From assembly GCA_900169235.1 (NCBI GenBank), contig FWCC01000159.1, forward strand, positions 1 through 64,000: a stretch of DNA of 64,000 bases, in the 5' to 3' direction. The notes below the pieces were generated by a model. The model saw nothing but the letters and a program-made list of their open reading frames with translations, searched no databases and was not told where the DNA came from. The DNA is from Zarea fungicola. Taxonomy: Eukaryota > Ascomycota > Sordariomycetes > Hypocreales > Cordycipitaceae. Positions 1 through 11,943 of the stretch are shown one piece after another; positions within the stretch are counted from its first letter, which is position 1, and each line of letters starts with the position of its first letter. The position numbers and the translations under genes were made by a program.

Positions 1-56
1 TCTACTCTTGACGATACTTACAAGTGTACTGTTCGATATAACCTGACTTGCTTTAG

Positions 57-3000
57 AGCATACCCCAACTGTGACTTACGTCGATTAAGCCATCGTTACA
101 CATGGTACGGGCACGCCTGTTGGTGACCCGGCTGAAGCAGAGACCGTCGGCAGTCTCTTTGGTGGTGTTGACGGCATCTACATTGGTTCCGTCAAAGCAA
201 ACCTGGGACACTCTGAAGGTGCGTCAGGACTGACGTCAATCATTAAAGCAGTCTTGTCACTTGAGCACAACTCCATCCCCCCAAATATCAAGTTCGATGT
301 CCCCAACCCTGATATCCCGTTTGCCAAGTACAACATGACTGTCCCAGTGGATACCATGCCTTGGCCGGAGGGCCGCAAGCAGAGAGTCAGTGTCAACAAC
401 TTTGGCATCGGCGGTGTCAACTCCCACGTCATCCTCGATTCTGCTGAATCGTTTGACGCCGGCCAGCAGTTGGGGGAGGCGAACGACCACCCGCACCTGC
501 TAGTGTATTCTGCAGCGACACCTGAGTCCCTTTCCAACATGGGCGAGGGTTACGCAGAGTATCTGAATAAGCATCCTGAGCGAATTGAAGATGTTGCCTA
601 CACACTTATCAATAAGCGAGAAAGCTTGGACCATCGCGGGTTCCTCGTTGCCAGCCGCGACAGCCCGGGAAAGCCATCCCTGCCCAGTCCGCCATCACAA
701 GGCCTCGGGCCGAACGTCGTCATGGTTTTCACCGGCCAGGGTGCGCAATGGCCCCAAATGGGACGGGATTTGCTAAGGTCAAACAAGGTCTTCAAAGCTA
801 GCATCCAGCGAATGGACTTGGAATTGGAAAAAGTTGCCGGTGCAGATTTGAAGTGGACGATAGAGGGCGAGCTGAAAAAGTCGGCTAAAACCAGCCGTGT
901 CAATATTGCGGAATTTTCACAGCCACTCTGCACTGCGTTGCAAGTAGCCCTCGTCGATTGTTTCAGGTCTGTTGGGGTTACTCCCAGCGCCGTTGTCGGC
1001 CACTCGTCCGGTGAGATTGCCGGTGCCTATGCGGCCAACGCCCTGACTCTAGAAGAAGCAATCACTGCCGCGTATCATCGTGGCGCCGTTGCTGAGAAGC
1101 AGAAGAAAGAAGGTGCCATGGCGGCTATCGGCCTCTCTTGGAACGATGTAAAGCCGTTCCTTACCTCCAAGGTTGGTGTGGCCTGCGACAACTCTCCCAA
1201 CAGCGTGACAATTTCTGGCGACGCAGCCGAGGTCGCAGAAGCCGTGCAAGCGATCTCTGCAGCCAAGCCAGATGTTTTGGCCCGTTTACTGAAGGTGAAC
1301 AAGGCATATCACTCCTATCATATGGCTGAAGTCGGTCCCATTTACTTTGACCTTGTCGGTGAGGGGGTTGCTGGCCGGGAACCATCCGTGCCATTCTTCT
1401 CGTCGGTGGAGGGCCGCCGCCTCAATAAGACGGATTTCCTCGGAGCCAAGTATTGGCAAAAGAATCTTGAGAGCCCAGTTTTATTCAACGCCGCGGTATC
1501 TGCGATTGCCGAGAGCTCAGTTGGCCAGAATGCTCTGTTCCTTGAAATTGGTCCTCATTCCGCTCTTTCTGGACCGGTGCGACAAATTCTTGCCAAGCAA
1601 AAAGCAGTGTCGCAAAGTCCATATGTAGCCGCCATGCTTCGTGGGCAGTCATGCACCGAATCTCTGCTCTCCGCATTCGGAAAGCTCTACACGCTAGGAG
1701 CTTCTATTGATATGAAACGGCTCTATCCAACCGGAGTGACGCTGCGAAACTTGCCGACATACCCCTGGGATAACTCGAGGACTTACTGGCACGAGACACG
1801 CGTTATGCGGGAGTGGCGAGAACGCCGCTTCAAGCACCATGACCTACTAGGCCTCCGAACTCTCGAATCTACAGACTTCGATCCTGTCTGGCGCAACTTG
1901 TTCCATCTGGACAATGCTCCGTGGGTCCGCGACCATGTAATCAACGGTGACGTCGTCTTCCCTTTTGCGGCATACGTCGCTATGGCGGGCGAGGCCATTC
2001 GTCAAATTAGCGGCACCGGCCATGGGTTCAAGCTCCGGGATGTGACCGCAACGACTGCACTCGTCGTTCCAGATGATAAGCCTGTTGAGCTAGTTACCAA
2101 TTTTCATCGCGCAGACGCCGCCAGTGCGTGGTGGCATTTCTCCATCGCGTCCCACAACGGTGGCACCTGGATACAACATTTCCACGGTACAGCTGTCGCT
2201 CTCGACGAACCTCTTGGTCAGGCGACAGTGCCAGATGACCTACCACGAAGCGTAAACCCTGTGGAGTGGTATAATATGATTAGCCGCACTGGATTCGATT
2301 TCGGTCCCGCCTTCCAGCGCATAGAGAACCTAAAATCTTCAACCTGCAATCCAAGCAAAGCTCAGGCTACGATTCTGAATTCAACCGCTGAAGAGGAGTC
2401 CAATTACTACATGCATCCGGCCTCAATGGATAACTTGTTCCAACTTATTCCTATCGCTTCGCTACATGGCTTGTCAAGGAAGCTTGGACTCAACATCATA
2501 ACGTCCATTGCCAGCCTCAGTGTCGGCTCGTGCGCCACCGACTTCAATGCTGACGCAACCAGCCGCCCTGTTAGTAATGATACAATTGTCGGAGACTGCG
2601 AGGGCTACTTGGACGGTGTGAGAGTCATAACCATTTCTGGAGCTTCCATCAATGTCCTGAATCACCGTGGCGAAGCCGACTCACACGCAGCGGCCAGGTT
2701 AGTCTGGGCGCCTCATTTTGACTTCAAGCGCCTGGCAGAGCTCGTTGATCACACGAATGATGGTGGAGACTTTGGGGCAGAGCTTGGAGAAATTACCGAA
2801 AGCGCCCTGTTGCTGATTCGTCGCTCCTTTGCTGCATCTTCGACCACATTCCAAGGTCTGGACGTTTACCAAGCTTGGTTAGATCTACAGATCGGAAACG
2901 GTCCTCAAGGTGCACTCAGCGATGAAGAACTCTTGGAAAAAATTCAAACAGCGATTCAAAAGCTTAAAAGTGCCTCTATTCTCCCTGTCACTGAAGCCAT

Positions 3001-6000
3001 TAAAGCAATAGCCATTGCCATTTCTGAAGTGGCCAAGGAGCGCGGTAGTAACGCCAATAGTTTGGAAAACTTGACTCTGCCCGACCAGATCACCCCTCTT
3101 ATCCGCCAGTTTGACTTGTCCACTATTTTTGCGACCCTGGCTCACACAAAGCCGAATCTTCGCATCTTGGAGCTAGGTGCAGGTTCCGGGTCATTGACCT
3201 CTCAGTGTCTCGACAGTCTTCACGGGCGATACTCGACGTACACTTTCACAGATGCTAGCAGAAATCTGGTTAATGAGGGCAAAATTCGGTTTGAGGGTGT
3301 TGCAAATATGGAATTTAAGATGCTGGATATCAGCCAAAACCTCGAGGACTCTGAGTTTGCCAATGAAGACGACCGGTTCGATCTCATCATTGCCGTTGAT
3401 ACTGTGCATCGATCTAATGACCTATCGCGTGCCTTGCAAAACATCAGCGCTCTCCTCCGCCCCGAAGGTCGACTGATTCTCCAAGAGCTAGCAGCCACAA
3501 AAGACGCGCGCTGGGTAGATTTGGTAATGGGTACCACGCCATCTTGGTGGAACACGGCAAAGGATTCGGTAGCGCAGCTCCAGCGCCTGGATGAGAAGGC
3601 GTGGGCTGACATGCTGGCCAAGAATGGACTTGAAGTTGGCGAGATCATTGCTGCCGAAACTGGAAATCCCTTGCACACAAACAACCTCCTTATCGCAAAA
3701 CCCAAGGCTTCTGTTGAAAGTACTGCAAGCAAAGACGTGTCAATTCTGACTGCTGATCTTAGATCGGATGTTTCAGACATGAGCGCCAAGTTGAAGGGAA
3801 GAGGCTACAATGTCCGCCAAATCACGTTGCAAGATGAGCCTCCTGCGAACGGGGACGTCGTTGCAATCCTTGACAGCCAAACTTCCTTCTTTTCAGACAT
3901 GTCTGCGGAGACATTTCAGCAATTGAACAGGTTCATCTCCAAATTGGGAAGCTCCAATCTAATTTGGCTATCGCCGCTGTCTCTCCAGAAAACTACGAGT
4001 CCTGATCATGCTCAAGTGGTTGGATTTGGACGATCCATCCGAGCGGAGCTCGACGTCAACTTTGCTCTTTGCCAGACTGAGACGGATTTTACGGATGACC
4101 TGGTTCTGGACGTTATTGACTATGTCACGTCGCGCAATGAAAAGAGCGTATGGCAAGACTCTCCTGATACCACACCAGAAATGGAATTTGCGGTCTACGA
4201 TGACAGTGTCCACGTCGGACGATACTATCCATTTTCGCTTCCAGAAGAACACTTGACCAGCGAGGACGATGATAGAGCAGTTCTAAGAATTGGACGCCAG
4301 GGGCATCTGGGTAAATTGCAGTGGCAAAGCTGTCCTGCCACCAAGCCTCGCCCAAACGAAGTCGAAATCACCGTCTTTGCATCTGGGCTCAATCAAAAGG
4401 TAGGTTTAAGCTTCAACCGTACAATTCCATGCCTTGATCCATGTCGAAACTAACCGAAATTTTTCTTTCAGGACCTGTCTATGGCATTGGGTTCTACAAG
4501 ACAAAAAAACCAACCTTCGTTTGGACTTGAGGGTGCCGGTATCATTTGCCGCGTTGGAGACAACGTCACCGGCCTGCAGGTTGGCGACCGAGTAGCATTC
4601 CTTGGTGATGAGAGCATGTCTACTTCAGTCATCGTCAACGAAAAGTTCGTGGTGAAGATTTCCGAGAACATTGCGCTCACAGAAGCCGCTACGATACCTT
4701 ACACAAATACGAGCGCAGTTTACTCTTTGGTCGGACTCGGCGGGCTGGTTGGTGGCCAGTCAGTCCTGATACATGGCGCGCATACTCATCTAGGACTTGC
4801 TGCATTGCGAATTGCGCAAATTCTCGGTGCGGAGATATATGTTGCGACGGATGAAAACGCTCCCGAGACGCTCGGCTTGGCTAACGATCGTATTTTCCAT
4901 CCACGGGAGCCGTCATTCACGAGTTCGGTGCTCCAGGCGACGCAAGGACGTGGGGTTGATATTGTGCTCAATGCTGGCTCACTTACCGCCGACACTGGGC
5001 TACAAGTGTGCCGCTGTGTTGCGGACTGCGGTACTGTAATTGACATGGCCTACAATTCATCCAGCATCCCCCACGAAATTCTGGACAACAAGGGCGCCTC
5101 ATACATGGTTGCAGACTTGCGTCGGCTGTGGTCCGCAAAGCCTGATGCTGCTGTGACTCATTTTCGCTCTGCCATGGGCTTTTACCTATCTGGTGCCATC
5201 AAATTAGCCAGTATCCCCAAGGTTTTTGCTGCAAAAGACGTCGGGCAGGCGTTTGCGAGCATGGCTGATCATCCATACGACGGCAAAGCTGTCGTGCAAG
5301 TTCGCACTGAGCTTGAGGCCACTCGCGCACCTGCTGCGAAGTTAGAATTGCCTGTCTTGGAGCGCGAAAGACCACTTGAGCTAGACGGCCAGGGCTCGTA
5401 CCTGTTGGTTGGAGGATTCGGAGGACTGGGGCGCCAGGTTGCCATATGGTTGGCTGAGAACGGAGCTGGCAACATCATGTTCCTGTCCCGGAGTGCCGGT
5501 ACAGACGCGAGCCACCAAGAACTCATTTCGGAGCTCAAGTCCATGGGCGCTGGCGTCCAGGCAGTCAAGGGCAGTGTCTCTTCTCTGCATGACGTGCGCG
5601 CGGCCATTCAGCAAGCAGCGCTCCCCGTCAAGGGCATCATTCAGATGTCAATGGTTCTACGCGACAGGGCCTGGAACGCCATGACATATAAGGACTGGGT
5701 CGCCTCGTCTGAGCCCAAAGTCCGTGGAACCTGGAACTTGCACAAGGCTTCCGTGGAGGTCGATGCGCCGCTGGACTTCTTCGTCATGTTCAGCTCCATT
5801 GCCGCTGTGGTTGGCATGCCGGGCCAGTCAAACTACACGGCAGGAAACAGCTTCCTCGATGCGTTTGCCCAGTATAGGAACGGTCTCGGCCTCGCGGCGT
5901 CCACCATCAATGTGGGTGTCGTGGAGGACGTCGGTGTCGTTGCCCGAGACGCGTCCCTGTTGACGGGCTTCAAGAACATGGACTTTGTCACGGTCCGCGC

Positions 6001-6550
6001 GTCGGATGTGATCGACGCCTTGTCGTTGGCCATCAAGAAGCCGTCACCAAAGGCCAGTCGCACCTACGACGGCGGCCGCGCCTTTGTCGACCCGGCCACT
6101 TTTGCCATTGGCCTGGGGTCTACGATTTCTCTGTCGTCACCAGACAGCCGGGCCCTCTGGGGCAAGGACATTCGCATGGCCATGTACCGTAACCGCAAGG
6201 ACTCGAATGGCAGCGGCCAGGGCTCTCGCAACGACAGTTTGAAAGCCTTCCTCTCGTCGGCGCGATCTGACAAGACGGTACTGGAGGCACCCGAGGCAGC
6301 GACGCTGCTCGCGCAAGAAATCGGAACAAAGGTTCTGACCATGCTCGGAAAGCCAGTGGAAGGCCTCCGAACGGACCTGAGCCTGTCCGACATTGGCATG
6401 GACTCGCTTGTGGGCATCGAGATAAGGAAGTGGTGGAAGGAGACCTTTGGCTTTGAAATCAGCTTGCTTGACATGCTGGGCATGGGAACACTGGAGCTGC
6501 TGGGTAAGCACGCCGTTGCCAACATATTGAAGTTAGTCCACGAAGTCTAG
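57..6550 (+). CDS. Highly reducing type I polyketide synthase, 5' part outside window
   Basis: Iterative polyketide synthase, about 2,130 residues visible in two exons joined by a phase-0 intron at 4400-4471 (GTAGGT donor, CTAAC branch, TTTCAG acceptor). Domain order by position: KS C-terminal part with HGTGT at 101-115 and NLGHSEG near 214; AT about 715-1640 (GHSSGE near 1000); DH about 1826-2690 (His in DHVINGDVVFP, Asp in HPASMDNLFQ); C-methyltransferase about 2850-3480 (LELGAGSGS); ER about 4340-5300; KR about 5395-6100 (VGGFGGLG, then Ser, Tyr and Asn in SNYTAGNSF); ACP about 6270-6540 (GMDSL). There is no thioesterase, as is usual for this class, so release probably needs another enzyme. 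The KS Cys lies upstream of the window. The ER nucleotide-binding loop is degenerate. The first exon boundary is uncertain because an in-frame TAA lies at 86-88; the start given assumes an acceptor at 56, and an acceptor at 89 is the alternative. Product unknown. Confidence 0.93.
4400..4471 (+). other. Intron of the polyketide synthase gene
   Basis: A 72-base intron starting GTAGGT and ending TTTCAG, with a CTAAC branch sequence at about 4450. It separates the start of the enoylreductase domain from its body. Removing it joins codons for ...NQK and DLSMA without changing phase, and removes the stop at 4451-4453 that would otherwise end the first reading frame. Confidence 0.93.
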
Positions 6551-7845
6551 ATCTGTGCTTTTACAGTGCGGTGAGGGTGGATTTCTTTTTCCATTTTTGA
6601 CCTTTATTTCGAAGAAAAGGCATATACATAGTCGTGTTAGGAGATTTATTGATAATTATACAAGGCCATACTGATTAGCTGACTGGCTGATCGACCATCT
6701 ATGCTTATTCTGGGGATGTTTTTGGTTGTTGTGTATGTTTCATTTTCAGGCGATATGCTTCCGCCGATCACATCTACAGTTAGGAGAGCCGCTCTCGCAG
6801 CCATCGATTCATGGGCAAGCTATGCGGCCGCATATTTTTTACTAAGAAATCCTCCAAGGCGGTAAATACCTGGGCTGACATTGTATTTGTTTGTGAACGT
6901 AACTGGCGGCCGTCAAATGTATCTGTTGTACGGCGAATATGCACGCGAGGGACGTGCAGTAAACTATCAGTGCTTGGCAAACATTCCCTGGACGGCACTC
7001 CATGGGTACCAAGCAACCCACCAGGACGGGCATTCACTCTAATTAGTCACATACCAAGTACTGACTCATCTGCACGCCCAGCAAATGGCCGACTCGGCAA
7101 GAATGGTGCCAGGGTCATCTATACTCCAACGGCCGCTACATTACCCATGCCGACAACCCGTTTATGCATTATTCATCCACTGCGGAATAATGTCAATTGT
7201 CACCGAGAGGCCAACAAGGAGCCCAACCGGATACTTTGCCGAGACCCTGAGCTGTGAAAGAATTGACAAATGAATCAGGTAGGCAAGTGGCATGACCACA
7301 TGACACAGCCAAGCCTTACAAAAGCAAGGGCGTGAGACATTTGATCTACCAACTCTAGAACTTCATTCGTAGGTTAACACCGATCCGGCTCGCTGATCAG
7401 GCTCTTACTGCAGACTCGGCGTTATATCGTAGAATTGCATAAAATCCCTAAAGAATTATCTACGCGGACAGACTTGTGGATAATAGTTATAAGTGAGCCA
7501 CTGCTGTCCTAAATAGTTTGGTGAGGAGCTGAATGAAGTTATTCATTAGTGAGACCAATGGCAGAAATGACAGGTGATACTTGTCAATACCCTTATCTGC
7601 CAGTTGGCCCCTGAGACATGATCCGGCCCGTCCCGCCCGGGAAGTATCCCTCCTGTCACCAAGGATTCATACAGCTAAATTCCTAATCAGACGAATTTGG
7701 AAAGCTTAGCAAGAGATTTAGTAGCAAGAGGAGTATAAATACAAGCCTTTGCTCCTTCACAAACAGATCTAATCCAAACAAGCCAAACCAACACAAGGAA
7801 CAAGTACGCCAATTCATTCAACTACCTTGACCATTTCTAGCAAAA
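6551..7845. other. Intergenic, no gene seen
   Basis: About 1.3 kb between the synthase stop and the secreted-protein start. The longest open frame (about 6811-7257, plus) lacks a recognisable domain. The left part is presumably synthase 3' UTR; the last few hundred bases are the promoter of the next gene. Confidence 0.6.
7734..7741 (+). promoter_or_regulatory. TATA box of the secreted-protein gene
   Basis: TATAAATA about 105 bases upstream of the ATG at 7846, followed by a C/A-rich leader typical of fungal 5' UTRs. Seen directly; function is inferred from position. Confidence 0.5.
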
Positions 7846-8760
7846 ATGAAGTTGCCTCTCGCAGTTGCCGTCATCACCGCGCTGGCCGAGGCGAAGCGAC
7901 AGACCAGAGCAGCTACCCCAGTAGGTGTGCCCAACATGGTCAAGCTACCAAAACTAACAACGTTATATAGAAGGTAGACAAGCGCCAGAGACGTGGTTCA
8001 TTCTCTATCAAGTTGACTAACACTTTTTAGGGGCCTGCATGCACTATCGGCTGTGTGGGTGAGGATTTTAGGAATCTACATCTATAAACGACCAAGAGAC
8101 AAGAGCTGATATGGCTGGGTATTAGATTGCACAGTCTGATACGGTGGGCCGAGAAAATTCTATTGAATTTCTTCATTATTAAAGCAAACTAACGGCTTCG
8201 TTAGAACACCTGTGTAAGGACTCTATTTCAACCCAGGGCTGCTGGTAGCTAACGAAGGTGCAGCCCTAGCAATTTGTGGCAACGACCACTGGCTGTGTTG
8301 ACCCTGACACGTATGTACGTGTTGACCCTCCTCCATTGCGCAACCAATGTACTAATTTTATCTTGACTGTAAAGGCGCCGTGTGGTGATACGAGCAAGAA
8401 CGGGAACCTGTGCTACGTGGACGATGGTCCCTGCGGCTTTGGCGACTGTATTGATGATAAGACGGGAGAAACTACTAATCTGCCTGTTGGCCAACACCAT
8501 GGTCACTGCTACGTTGCCCCGGCTGCGACTCACCCTTGCCTGGCGTGCAAGCAGGCCCAGTATAACGACCCGAGAAAGCAATGCGTGAGTTTCCAAGAGC
8601 CGCGTCTTCAGTAGTATTGTTAGTTAACCGAGCACATGCACAGGCCGATATATGCGAAAAGAGCTGCAAGGGCTTAACTCGGCCTGGTCCCGAGGCTGGC
8701 GATGTCGAACGCACCATCTTCTTTGTTTGCTCACTTTTTGAAAATGGAGGGGGACGCTAA
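7846..8760 (+). CDS. Cysteine-rich small secreted protein, exon structure partly unresolved
   Basis: Begins with a signal-peptide-like stretch (MKLPLAVAVITALAEAKRQ) after a TATA box and A-rich leader. Exon 1 is 7846-7920; a GTAGGT intron then probably runs to 8030, giving an exon GPACTIGCV. The middle (8058-8270) has several possible splice sites and could not be resolved. The 3' part is clearer: a cysteine-rich exon, open from about 8270 and clearly coding from 8375 to 8584, then a 59-base intron 8585-8643 (GTGAGT, TTAAC branch, CAG) and a last exon 8644-8760. The two 3' exons carry eleven cysteines in short spacings (CGD, LCY, PCGFGDC, HCY, PCLAC, QC, ICEKSC), as in disulfide-rich effectors or host-interaction proteins. 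No family recognised; the function is not predicted. Confidence 0.45.
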
Positions 8761-9854
8761 GCTCCATTACTTTAAACGAGTCACAACGGCACCGTGTGCT
8801 GTGGCACGAGCTGTAGGGAGGATATCACGGGGACCTCATCTAAAACTTTACTATGTCTGCGTAGGCTCCTAGTCAGGTTTATCTTAGCATGATGATTATA
8901 AGCAGAATTAAGCTTCATTTCCACCGTCTGCTACGGCACTAGGGTTTAGAGCCAGCCACCGCTAAACTATCACGGTACAGCTAAATACTACTACGCCAAA
9001 GGATTCTTGAAAATAATGAAATATAGAATTTTTATCTCTACGTAGCCGCCGCCACACTTCTATATGTCATGGTCGGTGCCTACTAGGTCATCACAGTAAG
9101 TGTCAGGGACCTAGAAGGTATATACTGGATGCTAGGGATACCCGGCCATGGCTGGTTATTGCTTGATCTTTTTAGGGTCTCTGTTACCTTGGCACCCTCG
9201 TCTTTACAGTAAGGGTGACTAGAAATTATCTATATTTGCTTAAACAGAAGAAGGGTCTAACTAGCTATACGGTCCTTATTTGACCCTATTAGTTCTACTA
9301 CGTGTAATGTACGCGGCGTAGTCGCGTACTATCCGTTCAGGCCTTTGCCTGTGACAGTAGTGTAGGATTCTTGTGGGGGCGACTTTTCTGTCTCCGAATG
9401 CGAAGGCTAAGAGATCGTTGCTTCCAGCAAAATGACTTGCCGTTAGATAGTGACTTCTGATCATTAAATTGCATGTTGGGTTATCAATTGCATACCGGTT
9501 ATGACGTCGCCTGTCGGTCCGTGCAAGTGTTACTGCCACTGAGAACGTTCTGAAGGCCAGAAGATTCGTTCGCAGGATTTTGCGTGGCGCTTCAGCTTAG
9601 GTGTGTAGCATTCTGCCGTGGCCATCCACGTGATGGCAGCTCAGGGTGCATCAGAAAACGAAATGACAGGAGGGCGACATGCCGACCACAAGATTCGTCG
9701 CGTCATGCATGGCTCCTAAATTCCGTACTGCCCGCAACTATTGTCAAACCCGGGCCGCTGGTTGATCTACTACATTCCCAGGCTGTCGCACAAGGCAAAG
9801 ACTTCGCCCAGCAGAGGTATTCTGTGAAAAGGACATTTGACGGCTGGTGGCTCA
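8761..9854. other. Intergenic, decayed-looking, no gene seen
   Basis: About 1.1 kb rich in TA dinucleotides, with short recurring motifs (ctagta, actacg, gggtct). A minus-strand open frame at 9276-9539 has no ATG-based family match that I recognise. It may be an old repeat remnant altered by repeat-induced point mutation, but nothing here proves that. Confidence 0.4.
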
Positions 9855-11943
9855 ATGGATCGGGCTCGACAGCAGGATGTCAACGTGGGTGATGATGCCC
9901 AGCGGCACAGCGCAGTTCCGGCCAACGCCGTCTGGAGGATCCGGGGCGTACCGATGTCATTTGACGAAGTTGCACTGGAAGGTTTCCTCCAAAATCACCC
10001 CGATTTAAAAATTCCAGATTCTGTCAACGGTCGCAGCAGCGTTGAGGTCCGCACCCTCGCTGCCGACCTCCGGCGAGATCAGGTAGCCACTGTCCATTTC
10101 AGCAACGTCCCACCGCCGCTGGCTTTACTTGAGCCAAATGGTCAACTGTTTATCAAACCCCCAGAGAATACCGACAAGAGTACCGAGCGACGACTTGCGC
10201 GCCGAACAATGTCGATTGATCGGAATTTCCACCACGTTACTGTCCTGTTTACTCCGCCGGCCGATGGGCATGACATTGATATCCTAGTGGTCTGTGGTCT
10301 CGGGGGCCATGCATTCGGCTCCTTCGTTCACAAGGCCAACGGCCATATGTGGCTTTGCGATAGCCTACCACAAGATATGCCGACGGCGAGGGTGATGATT
10401 TATGGGTATGACAGCAAATTACAAGGCAGCTCTAGCTTCGCGACTCTTGAGGATTTTGCCATCGTCATCCATAACACAGTCTGCCAGCTACTACGCTCCA
10501 CAAAGAAGCATCTTGTTCTCATCGGCCATAGTCTTGGTGGATTGTTGATAAAGGAGGCCTTGGCTAAACTTGCCGACTCTGGTTCTGATTCTGAGCTGCT
10601 GAACCTTGTTGTTGGCGCCCTCTTTTTTGGAGTTCCAAATGACGGAATGAATATTGAATCGCTTGTCCCTTTAGTTAAGGACCAACCAAACCAATTCCTT
10701 CTCCATACCCTTAACTACATTAACTCAACAGCCTCATCACATCAAAATCGAATATTTAACAAGGTAATGGAGCGGCAACGTTTTGACCTATACTGCTTCT
10801 ATGAGACGGAGCTATCACCAACAGCATCTATAGTATGTGTCTGTTTTCCTAGTATTTAAGTTATTCTAATATGTCTATAGGATGTAAGCGGGGTACATAG
10901 GATGAATGGTGTCCCGTCGTGCCTCGTGACTCGTACATCAGCTACTAGCTGCTTACCCATTGGCGCATCATCAGATTACTATATGCCAATCAACCGAACA
11001 CATTCTGATATGGTCAAGTTTTCGCCTTATGATGCAGCGTATGATACGGTTCTCGATAAGCTCAATCAGATTCGCCATAAGCTCCGAGCCAAGCCCTGGA
11101 AACTGTCGACCGACTCCACTGGTGACAAGACATCAGCGGAGAAGCAAAAGGAGTATATGGAAAAGCAGGACATTAAACAAGCTGAAACTGAGCCTGTGAG
11201 AGAAAACGAAGATATCCTCCGACGCCTAGATGAAGCTGCAAGATCATTTCAGAGTCAAAGACGGTTCAAAGAAGAAGAAGGGATACTTCGACAGACACTT
11301 ATTATCCGTAGAGGACTACTTGGGGAGGAGAATGCACATACGCTTGAAAACATACGTCGGCTTGGGGATGCGCTCGATGACCAAGGTCAATATAGAGCGG
11401 CAGAGGAACTATATCGGAAGGCTGTTGAAGGACAAAAAAAGGTGTTGGGGGAGGAGAATCCACAAACACTCAGAACTATGAGCGATCTTGGCCGAGTACT
11501 TGCCGTGCAATTCCAATTCGAAGCTGCAGAGGAAATGTGTCAGAAGGCATTTATAGGACAAAAGAGAGTGCTTGGGGAGGAGCATGAAGACACGCTCAAC
11601 ACTATGAATAATCTTGGGGTTGCGCTTCTTANNNNNNNNNNNNNNNNNNNNNNNNNNNNNNNNNNNNNNNNNNNNNNNNNNNNNNNNNNNNNNNNNNNNN
11701 NNNNNNNNNNNNNGGGAGGAGCATGAAGACACGCTCGAAGCAATGGCTAATCTTGGGGCTGCGCTTCTTAATCAAGACTTGTATGAAGAAGCAGAAAGGG
11801 TTTATCAAGAGTTAACCACTATACATCGAAGAGTTCCCGTGGAGGTGCATCCAGACATACTCGAAGGTATAAATTTTCTTGGGATGGAACTTCGAAACAG
11901 GGCCAAAAAAGATAGCGCAGGAGTTACTCCTGGATCCTCTTAG
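9855..11943 (+). CDS. Alpha/beta-hydrolase (SesB/DUF676-like) fused to TPR repeats; contains assembly gap
   Basis: Exon 1 (9855-10832, 326 aa) carries a serine hydrolase domain: nucleophile motif GHSLGG near 10530, the strand ALFFGVPNDG near 10620, and, after the intron 10833-10880 (GTATGT..TATAG, phase 0), the catalytic His motif RTHSDMVKF near 11010. This is the fold used as the N-terminal effector of many fungal NLR proteins. It is followed directly, after a charged linker, by about 42-residue TPR repeats of the kinesin-light-chain type (AEELYRKAVEGQKKVLGEE, then AEEMCQKAFIGQKRVLGEE). No P-loop or NB-ARC segment lies between them. A run of N at 11632-11713 breaks the repeats; the frame differs by one across the gap, so repeat number and protein length are unknown. 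Stop at 11941 uses the frame after the gap. Start is the first ATG; upstream frame is open but lacks ATG. Confidence 0.8.
11632..11713. other. Assembly gap (82 N) inside the TPR repeats
   Basis: Eighty-two undetermined bases lie between two near-identical repeat segments (both flanks read GGGAGGAGCATGAAGACACG). The flanks suggest that tandem TPR units were collapsed or could not be spanned, so the real length may be much larger than 82. Confidence 0.95.

Noticed and set aside
178..540. Minus-strand open frame of 120 codons over the KS
   Set aside because: Shadow of the polyketide synthase; no motif and no ATG context.
3220..3789. Minus-strand open frame of 189 codons over the methyltransferase domain
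   Set aside because: Shadow of the synthase frame; composition mirrors the sense codons.
6811..7257. Plus-strand open frame of 148 codons after the synthase
   Set aside because: No domain, no splice or promoter support, and mixed composition; probably chance.
9276..9539. Minus-strand 87-codon frame with His/Arg-rich sequence
   Set aside because: Considered as a retroelement fragment, but no integrase, protease or reverse-transcriptase motif can be seen.
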